Source: Flavobacteriales bacterium
Lineage (GTDB): Bacteria > Bacteroidota > Bacteroidia > Flavobacteriales_D > Crocinitomicaceae
Assembly: GCA_947449575.1 (NCBI GenBank)
Contig: CANFRV010000005.1
Location: forward strand, 1-64,000
Direction: 5' to 3'
DNA length: 64,000 nt
Position 1 is the stretch's first letter, and the number at the start of each line of letters is the position of its first letter. The position numbers were made by a program, and so were the translations under genes. Shown here piece by piece: positions 1-7,671 of the stretch. The notes under the pieces were generated by a model that searched no databases, was not told the origin of the DNA, and worked only from the letters and a program-made list of their open reading frames with translations.

Positions 1-3000
1 ATAACAAATTGTTTGAGAAGTAGCGCTAATTATAGGTAATGCATTTACTTGAATTTGAATCGTATCACTAGTTAAACATGTTCCTGAACCAAATGTATAT
101 GTTAGTATGGATGTACCAGCGGCAGAAGGGGTAAAAACTCCTGCAGAGGTAACATTCGTGCCCGACCAAGTACCTAATGATGGAGAAAATCCACTTAAAG
201 TAACGGGGGAACTATTTAGACATTTCGAAAAACCTGTTCCTGCATTTGCTATTTGCGGGTCAACAACTTTTACAATCATTGTATCAGAATTCACACAACC
301 TGTAGTTGAAATTGTATAAGAATATGTCAAGATATAAGATCCTGATCCTGAAGGTGTAAATACGCCAGCAGAGGTGACATTGGTGCCTGTCCACGTTCCT
401 CCTACAGGGCTATAACCAGTTAATGTATTTGATATCGGTTGATTACACAAGAGAATACTTGGGCCCGCATTTACAACTGGCAAAGGATTTACTGTAACTG
501 TGCCAACTGCAGTATTGCTGCATCCGGTTAGAGTTGACGTTCCAGTAACGGTGTAATTGGTAGAGGCGGTTGGAGAAACCAATAATGGATTACTTGTTGA
601 AGAACCTGCATTCCATGAATAGGTATCTCCTCCACTAGCTGGCAAGGACGCTGTTGCACCACGACATATTGTTGGAGAATTAACGGTGATTATAGGCAAT
701 GCATTTACTTGAATATGAATAGTATCGCTAGTTATACATGTTCCTGAACCATATGTATATGTTAGAATGGAAATACCAACGGTAGAAGGGGTAAAAACTC
801 CTGCAGAGGTAACATTCGTACCCGACCAGATACCTGCTAACGGAGAAAATCCACTTAAAGTAACGGGGGAACTATTTATACATTTAGAAAAACCTGTTCC
901 TGCATTTGCAATCTGAGGGTCAACAACTTTTACAATCATTGTATCAGAATTCACACAACCTGTAGCTAGAATTGTATAAGAATATGTTAAAATGAAAGAA
1001 CCTGATCCTGAAGGTGTAAATACGCCAGCAGAAGTAACATTGGTTCCTGTCCACGTCCCCCCTGCAGGACTATAACCGCTCAATATATTTGATATGGGTT
1101 GATTACACAACTGAATACTTGGACCTGCATTCACAACTGGTAAAGGATTTACTGTAACTGTGCCAACAGCAGTATTGCTGCATCCAGTTAAAGCGGAAGT
1201 TCCAGTGACGGTGTAATTGGTAGTAGCGGTAGGGGAAACCAATAATGGATTACTTGTTGAAGAAGTTGGATTCCATGAATAGGTATTTGCGCCAATGGCT
1301 GTCAAGGACGCTGTTGCACCACGACATATTGTTGGAGAATTACATGATATTACTGGTAATGGGTTTGTTGTAATTGTGACCGCATCTGTAACTGAACAAT
1401 TTGAAATGTTGGTAACGGTTACTGTATAGGTATTTTGGATCGCTGTAGTTCCAGTGTTTGTTAAAGTAACTGTTGGATTTGAAATAATAGACGAACTCAA
1501 TCCTGTGGTTGGTGACCACAAATAAGTTAAACCAGCAGTTGAAGCAGTTCCAATACTTATACTTCCGCCTGTGCAAATCGGTTGATCAATACCAGCATTT
1601 GCAATAGGAATAGGTAATATATTTACAGCCGAACTTACTGTAGTAGTACCACATTCATTTGTGACAGCAAGAGAAACAGTGTGAGATCCAGTAGTTGAAA
1701 AAGAGATGGCAGGCGGAGTCGCTAATGTTGAGCTTGAAGGTGTTCCTCCGTTAAATGTCCACAAATATGTTAACGCATTATCAGCACAATTCTTCAATAT
1801 TGCTGTTGGAAAAATAGTTTGACCAGAACAAACATTTACAGGGACTAAAATAGATACTTCTGGTTTTCGCTTTACTTTAATGGTTGTAGGTGTTGTTGTA
1901 AATGTTCCACAGACATTCGTAAGCGACAATGTAACAGTATATGTCCCTTGATTATTAAATCGAATAATAGGGTCTAATGAACTAGAGTTTGTACCTGAAA
2001 TATACCGATAATCTGTCGTTGAATCAGCAATGCATGTTGAACCCGTTTTAGTTACTGTCCAATGTCTAGAAATACTTCCACAAGTAGGCAATCCTGTTGA
2101 TGTGTTAGTAAAATTAACAACAAGTGGATTACATCCAACAATTGCGGAAGTTGTGAATGAAGGAACCGGAGGGGCTTGAATGCAAACTGTTTTTTGAATC
2201 GTATCTCGTCCACAATTATTAATAGGCCCTTTAACAAACAATGAAACATCGTACAAGCCAGGTTCAGAAAATGAAAGGCCAAGTATATTTGAACCCCAAC
2301 CCGCTGGATTATTAGTATTCAATGAGTAACCTAAAGTCCCAGACACTATATTTACGGGAGTGCTAGGAGAAGTTTGCCAAAGAATCGCGGTAGTTAAATT
2401 ACAAGTCCCACTATTATTAACATCAATACCTGCAATCGAAGTATTTGTAAAAGTTACAGTACTATTTACGCAAGCGATTGTATCTGGTGAAATTGAAAAA
2501 TTTGCCTCTGGTTTTGTAACGGTAGTGATAGGTGAAACTATTGACTCTGACCACCCGCAAGGATTTGCAGCTCTAATTTTAACAAAAAAAGTATTTGGCG
2601 TCAATCCTACAGGAGAAGAATTACAAGATGAAGTTGTAAAAAAATGAGTAAAATTTGCTGGAGGAGGGTGAGACAATATTATGTCAGCAGATCCGTCATT
2701 AATTGAAATTGTGTAAGTAGTTCCTGGAGGATTAGCGCTTGCTCCTGTAATGGGAAATGAAAGTGAAAATGGTAAACATAGCTCAACTGTCGTGCCAGGA
2801 TTACCTAAACCTACAGCTGGATTAGTTCCATTATAGACAGTATAGGTTTTGGTACTAACACAACTATTATTTCCAGTAACAGAAAGAGTTAAAGTAAAAT
2901 AACCTTGCGTATTATAATTATGTATTGTACCAGTTGCAGGAAGACTTGTCGAAGAATAAGGAGAAGTTCCATCACCCCAATTTATTTGGTAATTTGAATT

Positions 3001-3675
3001 TGATGTTGTTGAATTATTACCGATTGTTAATTCAAAGTTAGAGCTACCACAGTTCGTAAACTGAATGGCACTATTTTCATCATAAATAGAAGCTACTGGT
3101 TTTTTCTTTACAGTGACAGTCTGATTAGTAGAGCGAACACAACCAAAACTATTGGTTGCAGTTACAGTAACTGTATAAGATTGGGTTCCATTTCCAAATG
3201 CGGGATTATATATATGAGAAACATTTGATCCAGTTACTAGCGCAGAACCATCACCAAAATTCCAAGAAAATGTAACTCCTGATCCACTAGGAGTCGAAAA
3301 ACCAACAGTTGATCCTGCACATTCATTATCATTGGTAATTGTAATAACAGGTACTGCAGGTAAAGGATTTACGGTTACTGTAATTGTTTTAGTTCCAGTT
3401 GAATCACCGCAAGTTCCTGTAACCGTATATATGGTTGTCACCGTAGGATTAGCTGTTACTGATGCTCCTGAAGTAGAACTGAGGTTAGTAGAAGGTGACC
3501 ATGAATAGGAGCTGGCCCCAGAAGCAGTTAGAATGACTGAATTACCTGCACATATGGAAGTACTTACCGGACTTATGGTAGGATTACATTGTGCATTTGA
3601 AACGGTATAAAGGAAAAGAAATAGTGTAAGTAAAAAGAACTGTTTTTTTGTTTCCAAAGTAAAGAAGTAGGTCAT
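1..3675 (-). CDS. Giant secreted Ig-like/PKD-repeat surface protein (C-terminus off window)
   Basis: The frame is open for 1225 codons from the ATG at 3675 to the left edge, so the C-terminal part is missing. An in-frame TGA lies upstream of this ATG, and no earlier ATG follows it. Residues 1-28 form a Sec signal peptide (basic start, hydrophobic core, ending near VSNA/QC). The rest is a string of roughly 70-100 residue beta-sandwich-type modules rich in Ser, Thr, Gly and Asn, with recurring phrases such as GTNVTSAGVFTPS, ICAG and VTVNPLP, usual in Bacteroidota Ig-like/PKD adhesins. Such proteins normally end in a T9SS sorting domain or a gliding-type C-terminal domain; that end is not visible here. 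The last 440 residues in the window are a nearly identical tandem duplication. A role in surface attachment or gliding is inferred from architecture only. Confidence 0.85.
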   Translation of the reverse strand, partial: MTYFFTLETKKQFFLLTLFLFLYTVSNAQCNPTISPVSTSICAGNSVILTASGASSYSWSPSTNLSSTSGASVTANPTVTTIYTVTGTCGDSTGTKTITVTVNPLPAVPVITITNDNECAGSTVGFSTPSGSGVTFSWNFGDGSALVTGSNVSHIYNPAFGNGTQSYTVTVTATNSFGCVRSTNQTVTVKKKPVASIYDENSAIQFTNCGSSNFELTIGNNSTTSNSNYQINWGDGTSPYSSTSLPATGTIHNYNTQGYFTLTLSVTGNNSCVSTKTYTVYNGTNPAVGLGNPGTTVELCLPFSLSFPITGASANPPGTTYTISINDGSADIILSHPPPANFTHFFTTSSCNSSPVGLTPNTFFVKIRAANPCGWSESIVSPITTVTKPEANFSISPDTIACVNSTVTFTNTSIAGIDVNNSGTCNLTTAILWQTSPSTPVNIVSGTLGYSLNTNNPAGWGSNILGLSFSEPGLYDVSLFVKGPINNCGRDTIQKTVCIQAPPVPSFTTSAIVGCNPLVVNFTNTSTGLPTCGSISRHWTVTKTGSTCIADSTTDYRYISGTNSSSLDPIIRFNNQGTYTVTLSLTNVCGTFTTTPTTIKVKRKPEVSILVPVNVCSGQTIFPTAILKNCADNALTYLWTFNGGTPSSSTLATPPAISFSTTGSHTVSLAVTNECGTTTVSSAVNILPIPIANAGIDQPICTGGSISIGTASTAGLTYLWSPTTGLSSSIISNPTVTLTNTGTTAIQNTYTVTVTNISNCSVTDAVTITTNPLPVISCNSPTICRGATASLTAIGANTYSWNPTSSTSNPLLVSPTATTNYTVTGTSALTGCSNTAVGTVTVNPLPVVNAGPSIQLCNQPISNILSGYSPAGGTWTGTNVTSAGVFTPSGSGSFILTYSYTILATGCVNSDTMIVKVVDPQIANAGTGFSKCINSSPVTLSGFSPLAGIWSGTNVTSAGVFTPSTVGISILTYTYGSGTCITSDTIHIQVNALPIITVNSPTICRGATASLPASGGDTYSWNAGSSTSNPLLVSPTASTNYTVTGTSTLTGCSNTAVGTVTVNPLPVVNAGPSILLCNQPISNTLTGYSPVGGTWTGTNVTSAGVFTPSGSGSYILTYSYTISTTGCVNSDTMIVKVVDPQIANAGTGFSKCLNSSPVTLSGFSPSLGTWSGTNVTSAGVFTPSAAGTSILTYTFGSGTCLTSDTIQIQVNALPIISATSQTICY
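31..1350. repeat. 660-bp near-identical tandem repeat, two copies (31-690 and 691-1350)
   Basis: Positions 31-690 and 691-1350 align without any visible gap at a period of exactly 660 bp, i.e. 220 codons in frame. Each copy holds about three Ig-like modules of the surface protein. Most differences are scattered single bases; identity drops sharply beyond 1350. Sequence 1-30 already resembles 661-690, so a further copy may continue off the left edge. Confidence 0.85.
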
Positions 3676-3873
3676 AAAGTAGGTCAAATTGTTGAACTCA
3701 CATGTTCAAATTCATGGTGAATATAGTTATTATTCTTTACTAAATACACATTTTTCATAAGATTATTATTATCGAAAGTAGCTTAGTAAAATTTACTTGA
3801 TTTTAACAAACCAGAATTTACTTCTTCAAAAGTATCTTTATGAAACAAATACCTGGATTATTTTTGGAGAGAG

Positions 3874-3893
3874 AAGGATATTCTCCTATTTTC
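3874..3893. repeat. 20-bp direct repeat, copy 1
   Basis: AAGGATATTCTCCTATTTTC occurs here and again, identically, at 5715-5734. This copy reaches into the stop codon of the kelch/HTH gene, so the two copies bracket that gene and its upstream region, 1841 bp apart. AGGA/TCCT could form a 4-bp stem around TATTC. Confidence 0.7.
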
Positions 3894-5220
3894 ACTGATT
3901 GAACTTTTCGTAAAAAAGAGTTACTTTAGGGTTTAAAATCAGTAACTTAATTCTCTTATCTTCTGAATGCTTTACTTCATCAAAAACTTCATCAAAAGGC
4001 ACTAAAGTTTCATTCGAAATTTTCGTTTTAAAATCTTTTAATAAATTTTCACGTCTTTTTTTAACTGTATCAATTGTTGGATGATCCCAATTTACAAAAT
4101 CATTTATTTCAGATATTTCAACGCCTTGTTCATTCCTACTACTAAAAAAAGATAAAATTTCCTTCTCTCTCCCTTCCAAAATAGATGTTGGATGATGCAC
4201 AAACTTTCTTTTTCTGTGTTTTTTGATTCGTACAAATAAGAGGGTGCTGACACAAAATAATCCTCCTATAATTAATGCTATAAACCCATAATTTCCTGAC
4301 TTGATTGGCTTAATAAGAGGTCCTGTAAATAAAATTTTCTCGAAAATTTTTGCTTTCTCTGTTATTATAACTTCTGCCTTTCTGTTAGTGCAATTTATGG
4401 TATGAATCAGCAGTGTAGAATTATGAGGTATTATTTCTTTGATTTTATTATCTAGTCGTGAATCATAAATAACATATTTATCATCTGTAAAAAGAAATTG
4501 ATAGATAGAATTATGATAAAGGAGATATTCTTGACTTGACAACGAGGAAAGATCAGAAGAAAAATCAGGAAAAAATCCCGCAAATAAGCCATGATTTTTC
4601 CATTTTTTAGACCCAAAATGAAAACTCCAAATTTCTTTTTGTTCATTCTTGTCCGTTTGTGAATTTCCAGAAATCATATAAAAAACATCCTTTTCTACTT
4701 TTCCAAGGGCCATATACATTGGTTTTGGTTGCAAACCATCAATTTCATAATGATACCATTCTCGATCGATAACATCATAACGGGTAATCAAATTCTTAAA
4801 TGCGAAAAGTCCATATCCTCCAAAAATATGTGGTTCTCCTTTGTATAAAAAAAATGTTCCTCCATATTGATTTTTATGGTGACTAGAGCGATCATCTCTT
4901 TTGATAGTATCGTTTTCTAAAATATACACTTGTCCACAACCCTTATCTACAAAGAAAATTTTCGAACCTTTTTCATGAAGGATTTCATAACCTTTCATAA
5001 AATCTTTAAATGATTCTGTGAGGTTGAATTGCAATTTTCTAAATTCCCACTTGTTCAACTTTTGATTGTATTCTTGGCAACCCACAGAATCATCAATTAC
5101 TGTGTATCTATTATTTTGATAGTTGAAAAATATGAATGGAAATTCTACTTTTGAAACGTATTCCTTTTGCGAAGTACTAAAAAAGTGAATCAATAAGAAA
5201 CTTACTAAAAATAATCGCAT
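3892..5220 (-). CDS. Membrane-anchored kelch-like protein with cytoplasmic HTH-like tail
   Basis: A 442-residue protein. Residues 1-17 are a signal peptide. Residues about 20-300 are an exported beta-rich region with repeated Trp/Tyr-Gly strands, such as YKGEPHIFGGYGLFAF, IDREWYHYEIDG and KEIWSFHFGSKKW, which read as a kelch-type propeller. One membrane helix (about 305-328, ending FVRIKKHRKRK, with positive charges inside) is followed by about 110 cytoplasmic residues. That tail starts EGREKEILSFFSSRNEQG and contains TVKKRRENLLKD, a helical pattern like the winged-helix end seen in Bacteroidota propeller-type one-component regulators. I infer outside sensing and inside DNA or protein binding; the ligand and target are unknown. 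A -7 box lies at 5274-5281. The gene stands alone. Confidence 0.7.
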   Translation of the reverse strand: MRLFLVSFLLIHFFSTSQKEYVSKVEFPFIFFNYQNNRYTVIDDSVGCQEYNQKLNKWEFRKLQFNLTESFKDFMKGYEILHEKGSKIFFVDKGCGQVYILENDTIKRDDRSSHHKNQYGGTFFLYKGEPHIFGGYGLFAFKNLITRYDVIDREWYHYEIDGLQPKPMYMALGKVEKDVFYMISGNSQTDKNEQKEIWSFHFGSKKWKNHGLFAGFFPDFSSDLSSLSSQEYLLYHNSIYQFLFTDDKYVIYDSRLDNKIKEIIPHNSTLLIHTINCTNRKAEVIITEKAKIFEKILFTGPLIKPIKSGNYGFIALIIGGLFCVSTLLFVRIKKHRKRKFVHHPTSILEGREKEILSFFSSRNEQGVEISEINDFVNWDHPTIDTVKKRRENLLKDFKTKISNETLVPFDEVFDEVKHSEDKRIKLLILNPKVTLFYEKFNQ

Positions 5221-5273
5221 ATTAACTTTTTTAGGTTTATAGGAATAACTCTAAATAATTCTTTACTATTTTT

Positions 5274-5281
5274 CAAAAATA
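5274..5281 (-). promoter_or_regulatory. -7 promoter box TATTTTTG of the kelch/HTH gene
   Basis: TATTTTTG on the minus strand fits the Bacteroidota -7 consensus TAnnTTTG and lies 53 bases upstream of the ATG at 5220. I see no TTG at the optimal 19-base distance. Confidence 0.4.
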
Positions 5282-5371
5282 AAGCGAATGAATTGCAGTA
5301 GAATGAATTCAAGTCACTTTTAAAATGTAGATCTAAACAAAAAATCAAGTACAAATATATATTATTTAACC

Positions 5372-5530
5372 TCATCTTGACCTTTTGGCTTTACTTTTTG
5401 AACTTCCCAAAGCCTCTCTTATTCTTTTAAGTAAATAACTCATCTCTTTTTTAATCATTTCAACTCTAAATCCTACATCATAATAAAATCTTTCATTTTC
5501 CGAAAAAATTAGACATCTAAAATGAGTATC
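5372..5530 (-). pseudogene. Degenerate C-terminal coding remnant
   Basis: On the minus strand a 52-codon open stretch without a good start reads protein-like: FRCLIFSENERFYYDVGFRV followed by a basic helix and TGA at 5374-5372. The preceding codons in the same frame also look coding-like (NPKSPRKADI) but are broken by TAA at 5533-5531 and again further upstream. The xxDVGFRV ending resembles the end of formylglycine-generating-enzyme (sulfatase-modifying factor) domains, but the match is too short to trust. I call it the decayed tail of an unidentified gene. Confidence 0.3.
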
Positions 5531-5540
5531 TTAGATGTCT
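5511..5540. terminator. Perfect 10-bp inverted repeat, terminator-like on minus strand
   Basis: AGACATCTAA and TTAGATGTCT flank a 10-base loop. On the minus strand the stem is followed by AATTTTTTCG, a short U-tract. It overlaps the coding remnant at 5372-5530, so it may be fortuitous or part of the decay. Confidence 0.4.
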
Positions 5541-5714
5541 GCTTTTCTTGGTGATTTTGGGTTGGTTTATATTTTTAAAACGTTACTTCTTCTGTCAAAT
5601 TTTCTTTTTTGTGAAATCATAGAGTCTACAATGAGTAATCAAAATCACCTCCTTTTTTACGTAGTTCAAAGTTTATACTTACAAAAATATTTTACTTGAT
5701 TAATTGTATGAAAA

Positions 5715-5734
5715 AAGGATATTCTCCTATTTTC
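5715..5734. repeat. 20-bp direct repeat, copy 2
   Basis: Identical to 3874-3893. A further partial TCTCCTAT repeat follows directly after it. Confidence 0.7.
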
Positions 5735-5765
5735 TCCTATTTATTTTTCACTAAATATGCAGGCT

Positions 5766-5802
5766 TTTATTCGGTAAATTCATCTATATTTACTCGAATA
5801 AA
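5766..5802. other. 14-bp interrupted hairpin
   Basis: TTTATTCG plus GTAAAT pairs with ATTTAC, one bulged T, then CGAATAAA, around the 8-base loop TCATCTAT. There is no long U-run on either side, so it looks more like a leader or processing structure, or an operator, than an intrinsic terminator. It lies about 200 bases upstream of the propeller lipoprotein gene. Confidence 0.45.
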
Positions 5803-5959
5803 CGAAGTTTTAGGTTAAAAGGCAAGCATTCACTTCAGGCACACAGAATTTTTGCTAACAAAGGAACTATTTCTAGCTCTTCGAAAACTTTCTGCGATTT
5901 TTTGAATATCTAAAAATTAAACTTACTTTTAACAGTTCTTAAAAAAAGATTGAAAGAGC

Positions 5960-6007
5960 ATGAGTAATACACACACAATCCATAAAAACCACAACCAACA
6001 TGCTTAA
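5960..6007 (+). CDS. Possible 15-residue histidine-spaced leader peptide
   Basis: ATG at 5960 opens a 15-codon frame reading MSNTHTIHKNHNQHA and ending in TAA at 6005-6007. The start codon of the next gene (6000) lies inside its last codons, the usual layout for translational coupling. Histidines are at residues 5, 8, 11 and 14, exactly every third position. It could be a leader whose translation responds to histidine or metal supply, or a chance frame. Confidence 0.25.
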   Translation: MSNTHTIHKNHNQHA

Positions 6008-7418
6008 AAATATCAAAAATGACCTTGGTTTGTTGTCGCACCAAGTAATCAAGAATGGAAAAAATTTAACACAAAAAAATATGTTTGCAATCACCATAGG
6101 TTCATCTTTACTTTTATTGGCATCGTGCTCTAACGAAACTGCAATAAATTCAAAATCAAGCAGTAGCAAGGTTCCTGTTGAAGATTCAATTAAAACCATC
6201 AAAATCGTTGAAGGAGGAACGTTTAAAGAATTGAAACTGGTGAAAATTATTCAAAGTAAAGTGATGTCACCAAAAGATCCGCTTTCTGTCTATGAACCAG
6301 CAATTAATTCACCAAAATCAATTACGTATTCAAAGGATGGGAGTAAATTCTATATTAATTCATTGGAAGGTTATACAACCATTGTTTTCGATTCTAAATC
6401 TTTGAAAAAGCTAAAGGAAATTAGACATGAATTCAATGCTAGCAATAATGCCTTGTTTAAAAACAATGAAAATTCTATTTACGATTATAAGTTCAAACAA
6501 ACTAAATCTGAATATAACTATTTCCTAGGAAAACCCGTTGAAAGTTGTCTTTCTCACGATGGAAAATACATTTGGGTTACCTATTATCGACGTGATTGGG
6601 ATCCAAAAGCTGAGTCTCCATCTGCGGTTGCAATTATTGATACAGAAAAAGATGAAATTGTTCGTGTAATGCCTTCGGGACCCTTACCAAAAATGATTGC
6701 CTGTTCTGGCGATAATAAATATATGGCAGTAACGCATTGGGGAGATAATACAGTGGGGCTAATCGATATCTCAAGCAATAATCCAATGGATTTTAATTAT
6801 ATTTCTCACATTGTTGTAGATAACCGTTTGAGCATGAACTTCGGAGCTAGCTCAGATCGAGATGCAGATTGTGGAAATTGTTTACGAGGAACTGTTTTTA
6901 CGCCGGACAATGAAAAAATATTAATTGCAAAAATGGGAGGAAACGGAATCGCAGTAATTGATGTTAAAACAAAAAAATACGTGGGAACAATCACCGGTTC
7001 CTATTTAAATTTACGTCACTTGGTTATCAATCAAGGATATTTGGTTTTGAGCTCAAACAAATTTGGGATCGTTCAAAAAGCGAAGTTAGACGATATTTTT
7101 GCTCAAAATTTCAACGAACAAAATCAGTTAGTGTATACCAAATGGGAAACGGTAAAAGTTGGTCCAGGCGCTCGTACAATAGACATCACGGAAGATGGAA
7201 AATATGTATTTGCCTGTGTAAACAATGCTTGTAAAATAGCAATAATTGACGCTTTAACAATGGAAAAAATTGCTGAAGTTGATGCTGCTCCTTTTCCTGT
7301 GGGCATGGCATTATCACCAGATAGCAAACAATTAATAACTACTTCGCAAGGAAAAGATGAGGTGCCTGGTTCTGGAAATACAGTGATGGTTTTTGAGGTC
7401 GTCTACGATAAAAAGTAA
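6000..7418 (+). CDS. YncE-like beta-propeller lipoprotein
   Basis: A 472-residue protein with a lipobox LLLLASC (Cys43). That gives an unusually long signal region from the first ATG; ATG at 6081 (residue 28) would give a normal short one but without positive charges, so the start is uncertain. After a Ser-rich linker come repeated propeller blades with the YncE/YVTN pattern: KSITYSKDGSKFYINS, VESCLSHDGKYIWVTY, MIACSGDNKYMAVTHWGDN, GTVFTPDNEKILIAKMGGNG, RTIDITEDGKYVFACVNN and VGMALSPDSKQLITTSQGKD. A DADCGNC segment near residue 285 could hold a disulphide or a metal. The protein is probably anchored in the outer membrane facing the periplasm or exterior. Its ligand is unknown, and no neighbouring gene points to a pathway. 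Confidence 0.75.
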   Translation: MLKNIKNDLGLLSHQVIKNGKNLTQKNMFAITIGSSLLLLASCSNETAINSKSSSSKVPVEDSIKTIKIVEGGTFKELKLVKIIQSKVMSPKDPLSVYEPAINSPKSITYSKDGSKFYINSLEGYTTIVFDSKSLKKLKEIRHEFNASNNALFKNNENSIYDYKFKQTKSEYNYFLGKPVESCLSHDGKYIWVTYYRRDWDPKAESPSAVAIIDTEKDEIVRVMPSGPLPKMIACSGDNKYMAVTHWGDNTVGLIDISSNNPMDFNYISHIVVDNRLSMNFGASSDRDADCGNCLRGTVFTPDNEKILIAKMGGNGIAVIDVKTKKYVGTITGSYLNLRHLVINQGYLVLSSNKFGIVQKAKLDDIFAQNFNEQNQLVYTKWETVKVGPGARTIDITEDGKYVFACVNNACKIAIIDALTMEKIAEVDAAPFPVGMALSPDSKQLITTSQGKDEVPGSGNTVMVFEVVYDKK

Positions 7419-7671
7419 AATTAATATTAAATCCCATTTCTTACGCTTGCTTTACCACCTTTAGCTGCAGAAAAATAGTGCAACTGTAATTATATGTTAG
7501 CGCTGCTTCATTGATTTACTATTTAGCAAGTATTGCAACAAATAGCAAACCTTACAAAAATCATAATGATGAGTAATTCATTTCATTTTATTGATTTTTG
7601 ACCTTCGTACATTTACAAAAGGAATCATTCTTTTCAAGTGAAGGGATGTTGTAATTAATAGCAGCGATCTA

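Larger units (their letters stand above)
5282..5999. other. Decayed intergenic region between kelch/HTH and propeller genes
   Basis: No intact gene of normal size is visible. The stretch holds a short coding remnant (5372-5530 minus), two strong inverted repeats (5511-5540 and 5766-5802), the second copy of a 20-bp direct repeat (5715-5734) and a histidine-spaced mini-ORF (5960-6007). The density of relics suggests a former gene or insertion. Confidence 0.5.

Noticed and set aside
31-1350. CRISPR-like array because of the long regular repeat
   Set aside because: The repeat is 660 bp, in frame and coding, without short repeats and unique spacers.
107-2647. Plus-strand open frames within the giant surface-protein gene
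   Set aside because: They lie opposite a 1225-codon minus-strand gene with a signal peptide and clear Ig-like repeats; their composition mirrors it.
5939-6202. 87-codon minus-strand frame opposite the propeller gene start
   Set aside because: It is the shadow of the lipoprotein signal region and has no support of its own.
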